DNA from: Gnetum montanum
Taxonomy: Eukaryota; Streptophyta; Gnetopsida; Gnetales; Gnetaceae
Length of the DNA stretch: 64,000 bases
NCBI GenBank assembly: GCA_015680685.1
Contig: MNCI01009010.1
Coordinates: 18,258 to 82,257, forward strand
Direction of reading: 5' to 3'
The position numbers and the translations under genes are program-made. The first letter of the stretch is position 1. Every line of letters begins with the position of its first letter. Shown in pieces: positions 36,855 to 49,263 of the stretch. Under the pieces are notes generated by a model. That model searched no databases. It was not told where the DNA came from and saw nothing but the letters and a program-made list of their open reading frames with translations.

Positions 36855-37049
36855 TATGCCCACGACTGAATGAAAACTTGTCCTTGAGTTCCTTACAAAA
36901 TTTGGGAAGGTATGGGATTATTGATATACAAAACATACATAACAAAAACTGTGTCCAAGTATATGGTTTTACAATCATGACAAAATTTTGGTGTTTAGGA
37001 TAACAAAATTGAACACTAGGGAAAAACTAATAGACACAACTCCTCGAAT

Positions 37050-39915
37050 GACGTGAAGATGATGAAGAAGTTCAAATAGTACTAAGTGGTGGAGGCTCCT
37101 GAGGTTTTGAAGGACATTCTCCTACTTCGGGCGACACAGTGGTTGAGGAAGTTGTTATGGTTGTTCAATGAAAACTGCAACTTTTGGTAGAAGACGAAAG
37201 GCATTTGACAGTGCCTTCATCTTCTCCTTCTTACTCTAGGGATCATTCACACTTTGTGTTGCATCACCAATGTGGGTCGGAATGGGAATATCCCATGGAC
37301 AGAGCATTGTAGGGAATAGCTCCTTCACATTCATGAACCAAGCAGCAAACTATTTACATTCAATGTTGAACACTCTGAGTGCATTCTACAGATCCTAGTA
37401 ATCATTCATTCTCTTACCTAAGTTCTTAACAATTGATCTTTGATCAATGAACTTCTTTTAAAGAACCTTGAGTTTTGCATTTTTCATCTCAAGATTTTTC
37501 TTGATATCTTTATGATGCTTGAATTCTTCCTTATACAATAAGTACAAGTTGGCCACTTGTTTTTCCAATTCAAACTATAGCCTTTTGATAGTCAGCATTG
37601 CCAGGTTAGCATACTAGAGATTGGCAAGCTCCATGTATTCGGTCATCTCCTTAATATGTATCTCCTTCATGTAGATTTTTGTCGTGTTGTATGCATTCAG
37701 CCAATCAAAGATAGGCTACCAGACATTGCCTCCTTGTTGAAGCTACTGGAGGGCCTCATTTACTTTTTCCTTCACCAATTGGATTTCATTCTCATTAACT
37801 TCTTTTTGTAGACCAACTTGATCTTTGTAATGGTCCTTGATCCTTTCAAACTTGAGGGCCCTATTCTTCTAGGTGGCTATCTCTATTGCAAATTTTTAGC
37901 AAGGTACAAACTTCCTCCATGGAGACGTTTCTATTTTCTACTACTAATCTTCTTAATTTACATTCACATTGACTAATTGCTCCCACTATTGATGGATAAA
38001 ATCTATCATTTGCTACTTCTACACATTAATATTCTATAAGTAATAATTTTCTGTGACCAGGATCTCATTCTCATGGTGAGTCTAGATCAAGTCCTTCTGA
38101 ATGTTGTGCATTGTGACATTGGCCAAGGACTAGTCAAAGATTGTTGACTCCTTGTCATCCTCAACCTTTTTGAGTTTGTGCATTAGTACTAGACTAAGCA
38201 ACACAGGATTAGTGAGGTAGGCTCTCAAATCAGCAATCTTCATAGCCAAGTATTGGTTTTCAACCTTAGCTATTTCAAGTTGCCCCTCCATTCTAATACA
38301 CTTATGCCTTTCCTTGAACAACTCCAACTGGGTTGTAGTCATGGTTTCTAGAAGATCAAAGACATCTAGAATTAGTTGCCCAATTTCCACCAGTCAATCC
38401 AGTAATTCCTCATGCTAGGCTACATTTAATTGGCCACTGAGAGTTCCTACGAACATCTACACATCTTTGAGTGTAGAACGTTTAGTACAAATGTCGTAGA
38501 TGCATTAAGTGCTTCAACCACTTTATCAGCAACCACTTTAACCATCATCTCCTACCCATGGTGCTACATCACTAGGATAGTTGCCTCCTCACCCTCCTCC
38601 AAACATAGTAAAAAGGTAGCAGCATTCCCAAAGATGTCTAGGAATTGTTGTTACTGCAAGAGGAATATCGTTACCTCAAAGCACTTAGATTTGACCTTGT
38701 GGGCACTTGCATTCTTTGGGCTAAGAAAATTGGCATCCCACCTTCCATTTGACTGATGGTTCAAGCCACTTCATCAAGGTGACTCATTACTATTTTTTAT
38801 ACAAATGGATCATCACCACTCATTCCTACTTGTTGTCGTTGCTATTGCAAATGCTACTCTCAGAGTTTGTGCATGTGCTCAATGGTAGCATGGGCCTCTG
38901 CCATTGTTTTGTGAGTGGGTGGTGGGGGTGGTGGTTCTTGCTCCTCTTCTTTAATGACTTTGATAGGCACCTTATCCTTCATCATTTTCACCTAAGAGGT
39001 GGTTGGAGCTCGTTGGATTGTGTCATTTGTGTAGCATGCTATGCCTTCCCTCTTACATAATTTTCTGATGAGGCACAAAAAAGGGAGTGTCTTCCTTCCA
39101 TGTTTATTTTTCTTGAAGTTTTTCTTTATCTCAAGATAGATTAGTTATGGATGGTTAACTAGGAATCTATCACTTAGAGTGGCACACATATGGGTAGAGA
39201 AAATTGTGATCTTGCTTAGACTTACCATTGGACTAAGGTAAAAGATCACAATCTTGAAGTATGCATGTTCTGCTATGGTGAGTGAACCAAACTCCTTACA
39301 ATCTATTCCATAGCACCGCTGCATCCATTCTTTCTTAACACAAGGATCTTCCTACAGTAGAATCTTAGCAAGATTGGCCCCAATTTTTGGTGACCTAATG
39401 ACCTATAAAATTGCTTTCATCGAGTAGGACACTAAAATGTTCTTAATTTTGACTATTGAACCAGCCTACCTATTAATCCAAAAAAGCTGCATCTCTTCCA
39501 TGTACCACTCCACATTGAAAGTGATGATGGGCCACATGGGAGAGGTTTGTAATTAGGCTTTGACTTCTAAAGGTGCAAACTCCAAGAAGGATCCAAAGTT
39601 CAATTCTTAAAGCATAGATTTTTGGACCTCCTTGTTTGCAATCTGCTTGAGGCAAGCATCTATCAAGATGACCTCAAGGTTTGATCTTGACCCTGGTGCC
39701 TCATCTTGATGTGATTGTTTAGTCATGATCATTTCTTCATGAATCTACCAAATAGATTCCACTTTGGGCTCCTCCTAAAGAGGTCTCGTTGCCTAGGTTT
39801 CTGCTACTTGCTCATGGGCCTATTCTTGCCCCTTCTGGTTCTTGGTCATTTGCCCCTTGGTTAGGACAATCCTCCTTCCTACATGTGCTTTCCTTTGAGT
39901 GCCATCTATGATTAT
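37050..39915 (-). pseudogene. Extra gene of element B, unknown function, env position
   Basis: One minus-strand frame can be followed from IDGTQRKAHVGRRIVLTKGQ near 39900 through AEHAYFKIVIFYLSPMVSL and LPFLCLIRKLCKREGIACYT near 39060 to a Pro-rich EEEQEPPPPPPTHKT near 38920. A Gln- and Glu-rich, coiled-coil-like half follows, with an open stretch at 38390-38130 (LELFKERHKCIRMEGQLEIA). The N-terminal half resembles the family called putative plant transposon protein; that is an inference. No signal peptide or membrane segment typical of an envelope protein was seen. No clear ATG remains at the start (ATA). Of 25 in-frame stops read in two segments, 19 are TAG. Element A lacks this gene. Confidence 0.6.
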
Positions 39916-41930
39916 AACATAACCAAGAATTAGCATATAATGTGTAACTTATAGCATTTAAGTACCTTATCTTATTAAGCAGTTACACTTAGGTTAAGTT
40001 ATGACTATGGAAGATTGATTATTATATTATTATTTTGATGTTATTTCATTTAATAGGTCATCAGAGTCTGTTGGAAGGGTTTAACTTTCATAATTTGATG
40101 TTTTAATGTTAGTTTGTTAATTAAACCTTTATGGGAGTTAGAAAAATTTCAATAAATTTTCCATTGAAAACCTAATGTTTGTGTCCCCAATGACAAAGAG
40201 CTTACCTCTGGTAACTATAGGATTGAAGAATCGAGTGAATCGGACAAACAGTTAGGAAGTTATGGCTCTTGGAAGGTTTTGGGCTATGAAAAGTTCAAAA
40301 ACTCTCCCCTCATTTTGGCTCAAATGTGAAACATTGCAAAGTGTGGCTGTGTATTTATAGGATTTTTACCTTGCATCAATGAGGTCTCATTTACACATCC
40401 CATCCATTGACAGGGTCATGTCAATGGAATTGATGTAGAAAATTTTTCACATTTAAAAATTTGAAAAATACAAGGAGTTTTGTCATGAAATTAGGATCTA
40501 CATAGAGCGAAAAAAGTTGTGGACATGATGAAATACTTGAAGAGGGCTTAGATGGTACATGAAAATTGGAGAAGAAGATTTATTGGAGAAAATGCCATTA
40601 AGGAGCTCATAGTTAGATGCAATCGATGGGGAATGTGAAAGATTTGATTGCACAACTAGACAAGGATAAGGAACTTAACTAGCCCAACCAAGAGATGCAA
40701 GTGGGTCCTCCCCATGCCCTTTTTTCCCTTGCATATTCTCAACCCAAGAAGTCCATGGATTCCACGATTGATTAATGGTTATGGAAAGTTAAGGACCTAA
40801 TCCAGAAGAATCTACCTAATAATTTTGACACATTAAACTAAGACATTGAACAGGACATGGAAAATCAGTAGTGAGGTAAATAATAGAAAGCATTGGTGGA
40901 TGAGAGAGAAAGTGCAATGGATTTCCAAATCACAATCACATGAAGTCCCTTGTGGATTTCATGGTTAATGACCTGATAAAGTCTATCGTTAGTCCAGATC
41001 AAAACCAGCAACTTTCAATGACTTTACATTAATACTCTAAGACCAGTCCACTCCCTCAAGACATAAGAATGCTCCTACAGATCACTCACGATTCCTTATT
41101 TAAGAATAAAAGAGAAGTAACAAGTGAAAAAGGACCTTAATTAGAGGAGACCTTCAGGTGTAAGTAACATGTCTTTCTAGTCCCATAACCAATGCTTATA
41201 GCCCATTATTTTGTCTAAGGGATGTGTTTTGAATTCCCATCATTTTTTTTGAATTTTATGTTTTTATGGATTTTTGGATGGGAACCATAGCATGCAAAGA
41301 CTTAAATTCCTATTATTGGTTGACAGTGAAATGGTAAGAAATCCATGAAAATACTCATGCACTCAAGAGCTTGGTCAACTATAGAGAGCATCGAGTCCCC
41401 TTGAAGTCACACCCTTATCATTCCATTTAATCTTTCACAAGTTTGGAAACTACCAATGTCACAAGTTTGTTAAAGTTTCATTAATGAAATGGATCTCATA
41501 TTTCCAAAACTAGGAACACCATAGATTTTTATGGATGGCTGGATGATGTGGACTCACTAATTGTTCCATGAAAAAGAAACTTTGTTCTAGTTATCAATCA
41601 TCACAATCCCAAGATAGAATCTAGACATTAGCAATCAAAAACTTTAAGTACAAACCATCATTAGCAAACATCTACAGCATCACTGTATCCTGTTGGTAAT
41701 AAAGAAAAATAAAACAATTTATTAGAAAATATAAGAAAAACACACACACACACAAAAATAGAGTAAAATATAAAATAAATTATAAAATATTCAAGAAAGA
41801 TAAAACGTATTAACGATGTTATAAAACAAAAAATGGTGTAAAATAAAAAGTGTAAAAACAACAAAGTGTAAAACAAAAAAAATATAAAAACTAAGGAGCC
41901 AATTGATTGGTTAGCATAGATGGCCATCTT
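39916..41930 (-). other. Noncoding spacer of element B
   Basis: Aligns in part with 12300-13300 of element A (GTGGGTCCTCCCC, GGACCTTARTTAGAGGARACC, GGATGATGTGGACTCA). No coding frame. The A-rich part at 41700-41890 repeats ATAAAATATAAAA-like words. Confidence 0.65.
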
Positions 41931-42960
41931 CCCCATGATTGAGTTGGAAGGAGGAGATTTAAAAGACTGAGCAAGGTTGTTCATTCGAGGAGGTGTTGAT
42001 AACACTAGCTATTTTGAGTTCATGGAAAGGTTTTACTTGTTGCATGTTGACTAGTTACTTCTTGTTTGGGCTCTTAGGATTATAGATCAACATGGCCCTA
42101 GAAGGAAAGGTTTCATAAATGATGTAAGGCCCTTTCTGCAATATTTGGAACTTAGTCTTTTAAGGTACAAGTGTGGGATTCTAGTAAAGGACCTTGTCTC
42201 CAAGTTGAAATTTTAACTTTCCTAAGGATGAGGTCATGGTGCTTTTTGTTGAATGCCTTGTGCATTTCATTCAAAGACAAGGCCACCAATCTATTCTCAT
42301 CCATCACATTAAGGTTGATCAATCTTTCTTTCTATGCTAGGCTTAGGTCAAGGTCAAGGTCATAGGCTATTGAATGTGTATGAAGCTTGGATTGAATTAG
42401 AAGAGTTGGAAGTTTTTGTACACTAACTCATAGGGAGAATAGACTATAGGAAGTTTCCATGTTGAGTGGTAGGCCCAAAGGGCTTCATTAGGTTTCATGC
42501 TCCAATCTCTCCTATATTTGCTAATTGTTTTGGTTAAGATCTTAGTGATTTTCCTATTGGTGACCTCTTCTTGATTGTTGGCTTAGGGATGATAGGGTGT
42601 TGTTAATTTATGTTCTACCCCCAAGCATTACATGAGCTTTCAAAAGGTGGTTCTTATAAAGTGAGTACCGTTGTCAGAAATCAGTGCATGTGGCACCCCA
42701 AACTTGCTTACAAAATTTTGTTGTACAAACCTAGCTGTAATGGAAGATGTACAGTCGGTGATAGTTGTTGCTTCTACCCATTTTGTACAATAGTCAATAG
42801 TGACTATAATGTAAGCCTTTTCATTCGACATGGGTGTGATGGCACCCATGAAGTCAATGCCCTAGATGTTGAAAGATTCTAGTGGTTGGATTCATTGATG
42901 AGGTCTCTCCATTTTAGCGATCATCCCATCATTGCATTGACAATGTTCATAAGAATAGAT
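41931..42960 (-). pseudogene. Integrase of element B
   Basis: 42849-42640 reads MGAITPMSNEKAYIIVTIDY and ALISDNGTHFIRTTF, the core with its two Asp residues. Further on, TPYHP is followed by TAA at 42585-42583, the same codon that is a stop in element A. After it NNQEEVTNRKI keeps the catalytic Glu that A has lost. C-terminal parts appear near 42165-41940. Confidence 0.85.
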
Positions 42961-43299
42961 GAATTTGTGGGTGTCCTTGAAGAGTGTTGGCATATAATAC
43001 CTTACAATTAGGATCTTAATGGCTGTGCATCTCCCAGCATAGTTACAACCACAAGGGCCCTCATGAGCATCTTAAAGAACATGCAATTGTTTAGCATCAA
43101 GAACACACCAACAAACCAAGACATCAAAGCACACCTTGTAAAGGTGTTCATCAATCTCCATGAAGCATTTGGCCTAATGAAGAAACTACTGTTTCTTCCT
43201 ATGGTCTAACTCTTATGACATCTTCTAAGTAAGAAGATAAGTGAGGATGCCATCATACCATGTAGGTATAGTGAGCACTTGTTCATTTATCACACTAGC

Positions 43300-44640
43300 A
43301 AAGAGAAGTTGATTAGTAAACTAATCAAGAAGTGAGCTCTCCTCCTTTTTATTGTCCCATTGTAATTGAGACAAGTGATTAGCAACCACATTCCCGGTCC
43401 CCTTTTGATCTACCATCATGAGATCGAATTCTTGCAAGATCATAAGTCACTGTATGACATGAGGGCTCACCGAAAATTTGTTCATTAAGAAATATATTGC
43501 ACTATGATCTGTGTACATGAATACTTTGTACCCAAGCACATAGTGCCTAAATTTTTCCAAGGCATACACCATCACCATTAGTTCTTTCTCAATTGTAGTG
43601 TAGTTCAATTATGTACCCACAATGCTTTGGCTTGTGCAATGGATGTAGTATGGACATTTTTGATCATCCAACTACATGAGAATGGCTCCCAAGGCATAGT
43701 TTGATGCATCCATCATAATGTGAAATGGTTGAAACTAAGTAGGTGCTCATATAAGTGGAGTTTATATAAGCTTTTTCTTGAGTTTTGGAATGTCTTTTTG
43801 CATTCCTCAATCCATATGAATGAAATATATTTCTTTGTTAGCTCCACCAATGGTTTAGCGATCTTAGAGAATTTCTCTATGAATTGTCAATAATAGCCAA
43901 TGTGGTCAAGGAATGACCAGACATCTTTAATGATTTTTGGCTAATGGGTAATTCCTTGGATGACCCTTATCTTTTCAAGGTCCACCTTAATCCTAGCTTG
44001 TGAGATTCTATGCCCCAAAATAATGTCCTCTTGGATCATCAAATGGCTCTTTTGCCAATTGAGCTTAAGATTAGTCTCCACACATATTTTAAGCACTTGC
44101 TCAAGGCAATCCAAGGCTTGCTCAAATGTACTACCATATATGGAGAAGTAATCCATGAAGACTTCCACCTTGTTACCAATCTGCTATTGCAAAATGCTAA
44201 GGACAAGGAATTGGAAGGTTGCAGGGGCATTACACGTACCAAAAGGCATCTTTTTGTATGCAAAACTCCCCTAGAAACTTATGAATGTCATTTTAGCCTA
44301 ACCTTTAAGTGCAATTTGGATTTGGTTAAAGCCATTATAACCATGCAAACATTTGTAGAAGTAATGCCCAGAGGTAGTGTCCAACATCTAATCCACAAAT
44401 GGTAATGGAAAATGATCTGTGTAGGTCACCATGTACAACAACCTAAAGTCAATACAGACCCTCCTCTTACCACCTTTCTTTGGCATAATCACAAGTGGGC
44501 TAAACCACTCACTATCTACAATGGGATATATGAATCTTTCCTTAAGGAGTTGTTCAATATCCTCTTTGATGATCTACTTCAACTTGGGGTTCAATTGCCA
44601 TTATAACTACCTCTTTGGCTTTATGAAAGGATCAATATAG
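43300..44640 (-). pseudogene. Reverse transcriptase and RNase H of element B
   Basis: Readable from about 44460: DHFPLPFVDQMLD, IQIALKG, MPFGTCNAPATFQ, and 44168-43941 VEVFMDYFSIYGS followed by EQALDCLEQVLK. The catalytic FMDD has become FMDY. RNase H traces near 43570-43420 include a counterpart of FRHYVLGYK. Confidence 0.85.
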
Positions 44641-45169
44641 ATGTAATGCTGGCATATCCTAGGATCAATCCTAGTGAGTTTGGGATATGACCAAGCAAAG
44701 GTTGTTGGCAATTTGTTGACCACCTTCAATAGCTTCTCTTTCTATTCAGGAGTAAGATTGGCCTAGATTATCACTGGCTTGCCATTTTTTAGGAAAGCAT
44801 ACTTCATGCCAGTAGATATAGTTTTCAACTCTAAGGTCTCACATTTGAAATTTTCATGGATTTCCAACTCTTCACAATTGGTGTCATTAGTTTCATCATC
44901 ATAGAGTTGGTAATGAACTCTCTTTATTTCATCCATGCATTCAACGTAGGCACTCATCGGGCTCTTACTTGGTTCCTTGCAAAGTGTGCTACTTTTAGGA
45001 TCAGCTGTCAACCACTAGGTGCCCTCCTATTTTGTGGCTGCTACATACATGCACCTTTGAATTTTAGATTCATCTACATATTGTCTGCATGATGTAATGA
45101 ATGTACTTTTGATGGTCCATAGTTTCTGCACATAGTTGCACCCTGTATCACTCTACATGATGCATGGAA

Positions 45170-45640
45170 CTCTCTTCTTCTCGATCTTTTCAAATGCATT
45201 TTCCTTAGAAATTTTCAAGGAAAGGTCTTTGATGCCCAAATGTGCATCAATGGTACTTAGCCAAGCCATTCCCATGATGATTGGGAAGTTCCCCTTGTAA
45301 TTGTCAACTCAAATCACTAGGAAATTGGCAAGATAGGACCATCCACAAATGGTGGTTACAATGTCCTCCACTAATCCCAAAGGAATAGTGATGGATTGAT
45401 TTACCAACTCAAGATGAATGCTACTCTTCTTGAGTAAAGATAAGTTCCAGGCTTTGTACATATAATGAGAAATCAAATTAACACTAGAATCTAAATCAAG
45501 AAGAGACTTGCATGGTTCATTCCTAGTGATTTGCAAATAGATTACTGGACTCCCAAGATCAGATCTTTTCCTAGAAAGGTAACCAACCTTTATCCAATTA
45601 GTTATTGCATGGGTTGGCATGATGGTATGCACCTTGGAAG
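45170..45640 (-). pseudogene. Aspartic protease of element B
   Basis: 45632-45309 reads GSPVIYLQITRNEPCKSLLD and LDSSVNLISHYMYKAW, then GLVEDIVTTICGWSYLANFL, aligned with element A. The D-S-G triad of A corresponds here to D-L-D, so the active site is lost. Alternatively it derives from the D-L-G form common in Athila. Confidence 0.8.
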
Positions 45641-46269
45641 ATGTTTAGTTTAAAGGGGACTCGAATTGAGTGGATGTGGAGGATGAGGGAGAAGTAGGAT
45701 TATTAGCCACATGAGTCTATGAGGGCTTTATAGGAATATTGGTTCGGAAGAATGGTCATTTTTAGGATTTGGTTTCCGAACCACTCGGCTAAGGTGTTGG
45801 TTGCAAGTTAATAGCCCTGGCAACGTTTTGTTACTATAGTTGGGCTAAAATTTTACCCTACGTGGATGGAACAAGTGGTAATTGAGTTGAGGGTAGAGGG
45901 ACATGCACAAAAGGATGAGAAGGATGATAAGGATATGGGAATTCCCCTATTGAAGATGGATATTGAGCTCTGTAGTACTCGAAAGAGTAGTAGTGATGTT
46001 GGAATAAGGCACGACTAGAAGAGCCACATGGAGAAATGGATTGCTAAACATAGTACCCACATGGATCAGACTATTTGTAAGGGTACTACTGCTTTGCTAG
46101 TGGCATCCCCAACAACTATGGGTGCTGCCACTAATGATATTGCTCAAAAGATTATGGTGGAGCTCCACTTGGATAATAGGCTTATTGTTGGTGAAAATAC
46201 CTTGGATTTCCTTGAGGACAAGGCAATCTTCTTAGTACTTACCTTCTAGCCAATCTAGAATTTAGAGCA

Positions 46270-48173
46270 TGCATCCCAAACTCTTGCAAGTGTGACACAA
46301 CAGGGCAACATCCCTTAGGATGTTTGTATTAGCAGATGTTACATCCACCATCATTATCTGATTCAAACTTCATAACCTCCTCTAATACAATAGCCTTACC
46401 CTTACCCCTTTGGTAGGCACATTCAGCTTCCTTCCTTCAACTACGATCATAATCACTACTTTTCTCTTTGGACGCCTCTACTATTTTCAAAGTGGTTTGG
46501 AACTTTTCATCTAAAGAGTTCCATATTTTATCTACCTTAGCCAAAATTTTTGCAATAGACTTTTGGATTAGCAAGGTCTTTTGTTGCACAACCTCATCAA
46601 TGATTTCTCCTCCTCATCGTCACAAAACTAGACTTTCCTTTTTTTGATGGAAGGGCACCAATTGTACTCCTCCACACTTTCTCTCTTTCTTAGCTCTCCT
46701 TCTTCTTTAGTAACCTATTTAATGAACCTTTGGATCTGATGGGCTCTAAGTTTTGATAATCCCTTAAGCATAGATCCTAAGAGTTCTCCTCATTTCTAAG
46801 TGAATCACATCTATGATATGGTGAAGCTATTGCCTTTAAGAGTAACCATGGCCAAGGCATCGACGAAAAAGAGAATAGTACCTACCCATGGCTATGTCTA
46901 AGGGTTCATGTATTCCTTATTTCTAACCTTTTATTTGCTTTCTCAAGTTGGGCACTTGGAAATACATCTAATACATGTCATTAAAGAGCTCAAGCATTGT
47001 ACTCCATCTATGGATTAATTTCGGTTTTATAGACTAGTACCAACTTTCAGCTTCTTTTATGAGTGTCATGGGAAATAGCTTAAGTTTCTGCCATTTGTTT
47101 TCCACATTCTATAAGGCACAGACATCATAAAATACTTATAGATGATTCTACAGATTTGAGTTGTATCCCCCTTAGGGATATTTTTCATATCCAACTACTT
47201 TATTCTCCTATCTTTCACATGCCTTGTTGGAATTCTTAGTACCTTTGCGATATTCAACATATTTCGAGTTGCAAGAAAAGGCTTATCATAGTCATGGCCT
47301 CTGTGATGGTCATGATGCCTATGATGCCCTTTTTTGTCCCTTTTCTTGTGGTGGTGAACCTTCTTTGATTGCCCATGCCCCTAATCTCGACTAATCCAGT
47401 AGGCTCTACAATCATCTTTGTCTCATTAGTCACCTAAATCATGACCATGTTCTCTATGGCTTCAGTTATAGCTAGAGGAGGAAGAAGAGGATGACAAAGG
47501 TAAAGTGAAAGAAGAACTAGCACCATAGTACCTACCACCCCCTCCTCGATAGTCATAGCCATGATCATCATTATGATCCTTATCCCTGTCCCTACCATGA
47601 CTTCCACCTTTGGATCTCTCATGATCATGAGACCTATTTTTGCATGAACCAAGATTTTTTTACAGTGGACTGTGAGTTTTGGTTTAAGTCCCATTCATTG
47701 AAACCAAGGGGAGGAGAGTTAGTGAAATGAGAACCCCCAAAGAAGGAATCCTCATTATCTTTTTGGCCTAGTAGGAACAAGGGGTTATTGAACTTTTTTT
47801 CCTTCATACCTTCATAGCACTTATCCTATTGTCAATCAATTTTGCATTGTGCTTTAGTGAGATTGTAATCCTTGGAGTCGTGATCCTACACAACGTATTC
47901 AACATGAAGCCCCTAGATGCCCAACTTTATAAAAGATTGTTGGAGCATCACAAGAACTAATCAATTAGGTAATAACACAATGTTGTCCTCCATGTCCCTT
48001 CACTGCATCTCGTCATCTTAATGTAGGATAAAGGTGAAGTTAGGCACATACTCATTAGGATGAGTATATACCACTCGACATTGTTAGGGCATTGGTTGAT
48101 TTGATCATTCGTTCCTTTGATTGGATGTGTGCTCAAATTTTGACAGAGAATCATCCCTATGGGAAGAAGACAT
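46270..48173 (-). pseudogene. gag of element B
   Basis: Starts ATG at 48173 (MSSSHRDDSLSKFEHTSNQR), then past stops VVYTHPNEYVPNFTFILH, aligned with element A. A basic region lies near 47690-47280. The zinc knuckle near 46350-46294 reads CNIC, stop, YKHPKGC, with the stop at a codon that is CAA in element A. Confidence 0.83.
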
Positions 48174-48306
48174 TTTAAATTAAAAGAAAATAATAGTGTT
48201 CTTTTTATAATTATTATTAGTTAGAATGATTATGACTTTAAGGTTTAATCCAATGACGTTGAATAATTTTCACTAAGTCCTAGATAGCTCATGTATCAAA
48301 CTAAAG

Positions 48307-48324
48307 TCCCTGGTAATGGTGCTA
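48307..48324 (-). other. Primer-binding site of element B (tRNA-Asp type)
   Basis: The minus strand reads TAGCACCATTACCAGGGA, one base inside the 5' LTR. It differs from TGGCGCCGTTGCCGGGGA at five positions, all G to A. Confidence 0.85.
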
Positions 48325-48325
48325 A

Positions 48326-49258
48326 TGATGAGTGGCGAGTATACCCTACGCCCAAACTTATGAATCACTAGCGTTTACTTAGTGATCTAGTCAAATTCCA
48401 AAAACTTTAGGTTTCTAAGTACACTAGTTCTAGGAGGTGAAACTAACCATTGTAATCATTGTCTTCCTAGTTCCACTTATGAAGTTGAAGGATTGGTTAA
48501 GTGTAACTGAAGTATATGATTTTTATTAGTTTATTTTTTATCATTTAAGTTGCCTAATGAACAATAATAAAGAATAAAGTAATTAATTACTTAACTAGTC
48601 TAATCTAATTAGTAGCTAATATTTAACTAATCCTAACATAAGCATTCATTCCTACTTTCCATACACATCTTGAACATGTATAGCGCTACTGGGTTACCAA
48701 ACGTTAAGCATTACTCAAATTATGAAGTGCTAGATGTATGCTTGAAGTGGTTATACTTATGTTTACTATTTCATCACTATCAATTAATTAATTATTTAAT
48801 TACTTAAAAATAGTAAAGTAAATTTCTTAAATATTAAATTCATAAGGAAATAATTAATCTAATCCAAGTGTTGCAAGTTTTATCAAAGAAGCTCATTTTA
48901 TTACCATCCACATTGAAGTGCTTAAGTATAATAGTGCTCGAATAAAGATCCATACACTCTTTTACTCCTACTATGGGCACTTAGAAAATATTCTAACTTT
49001 TGAGAGGAAAAACTATAAGTTCTTCACTACAACTATGAAAGAAATGCCATAAATGCAGTGGGTAAGCACACATTTATAGGTGGAAATAGGGTGTCTTAAC
49101 GATGGGTACATGTCAACAAGACAAACCATGCGTTAATGGGATCATGTTGATGAGATCTTATTGACAGGGTCATGTCAACAGGATTACATTGATTAGATCT
49201 CGTCAACGGGGTTATGTCAATGACATCCCATTAATGTGGTGCAACGACTAACTCATCA
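48326..49258 (-). mobile_element. 5' LTR of element B
   Basis: 933 bp. Minus-strand start TGATGAGTTAGTCG at 49258, end CGCCACTCATCA at 48326. Minus-strand TATAAA near 49078-49073. It is 65 bp longer than the 3' LTR; three extra array units account for 42 bp. Confidence 0.9.
49132..49243 (-). repeat. U3 array, eight exact 14-bp units, element B 5' LTR
   Basis: Units start at 49132, 49146, 49160, 49174, 49188, 49202, 49216 and 49230 with no deviation. Heads read GTTAATG, GTTGATG, ATTGACA, GTCAACA, ATTGATT, GTCAACG, GTCAATG and ATTAATG. GTTGAC-like and GTCAAC-like heads are what decay of a GTCGAC head would give on either strand. Confidence 0.92.
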
Positions 49259-49263
49259 CAAGT

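Larger units (their letters stand above)
35987..49258 (-). mobile_element. Element B: long Athila-type Ty3/gypsy retrotransposon with extra gene
   Basis: A 13.27-kb element on the minus strand. The LTRs at 35987-36854 (868 bp) and 48326-49258 (933 bp) start TG and end CA. Flanking pentamers CAAAT (35982-35986) and CAAGT (49259-49263) are a target duplication with one transition. The order of parts is as in element A, but about 3 kb of additional coding-like sequence lies between integrase and the polypurine tract. It is more decayed than A. Confidence 0.92.

Noticed and set aside
38430-39060. Two plus-strand frames of over 100 codons
   Set aside because: They run antisense to the extra gene of element B and lack any motif.
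37050-39915. TAG reassigned to Gln
   Set aside because: The whole element is decayed with frameshifts and TAA stops as well, so cytosine deamination is the simpler explanation.
44010-44405. 131-codon plus-strand frame
   Set aside because: It is the antisense of the element B reverse transcriptase.
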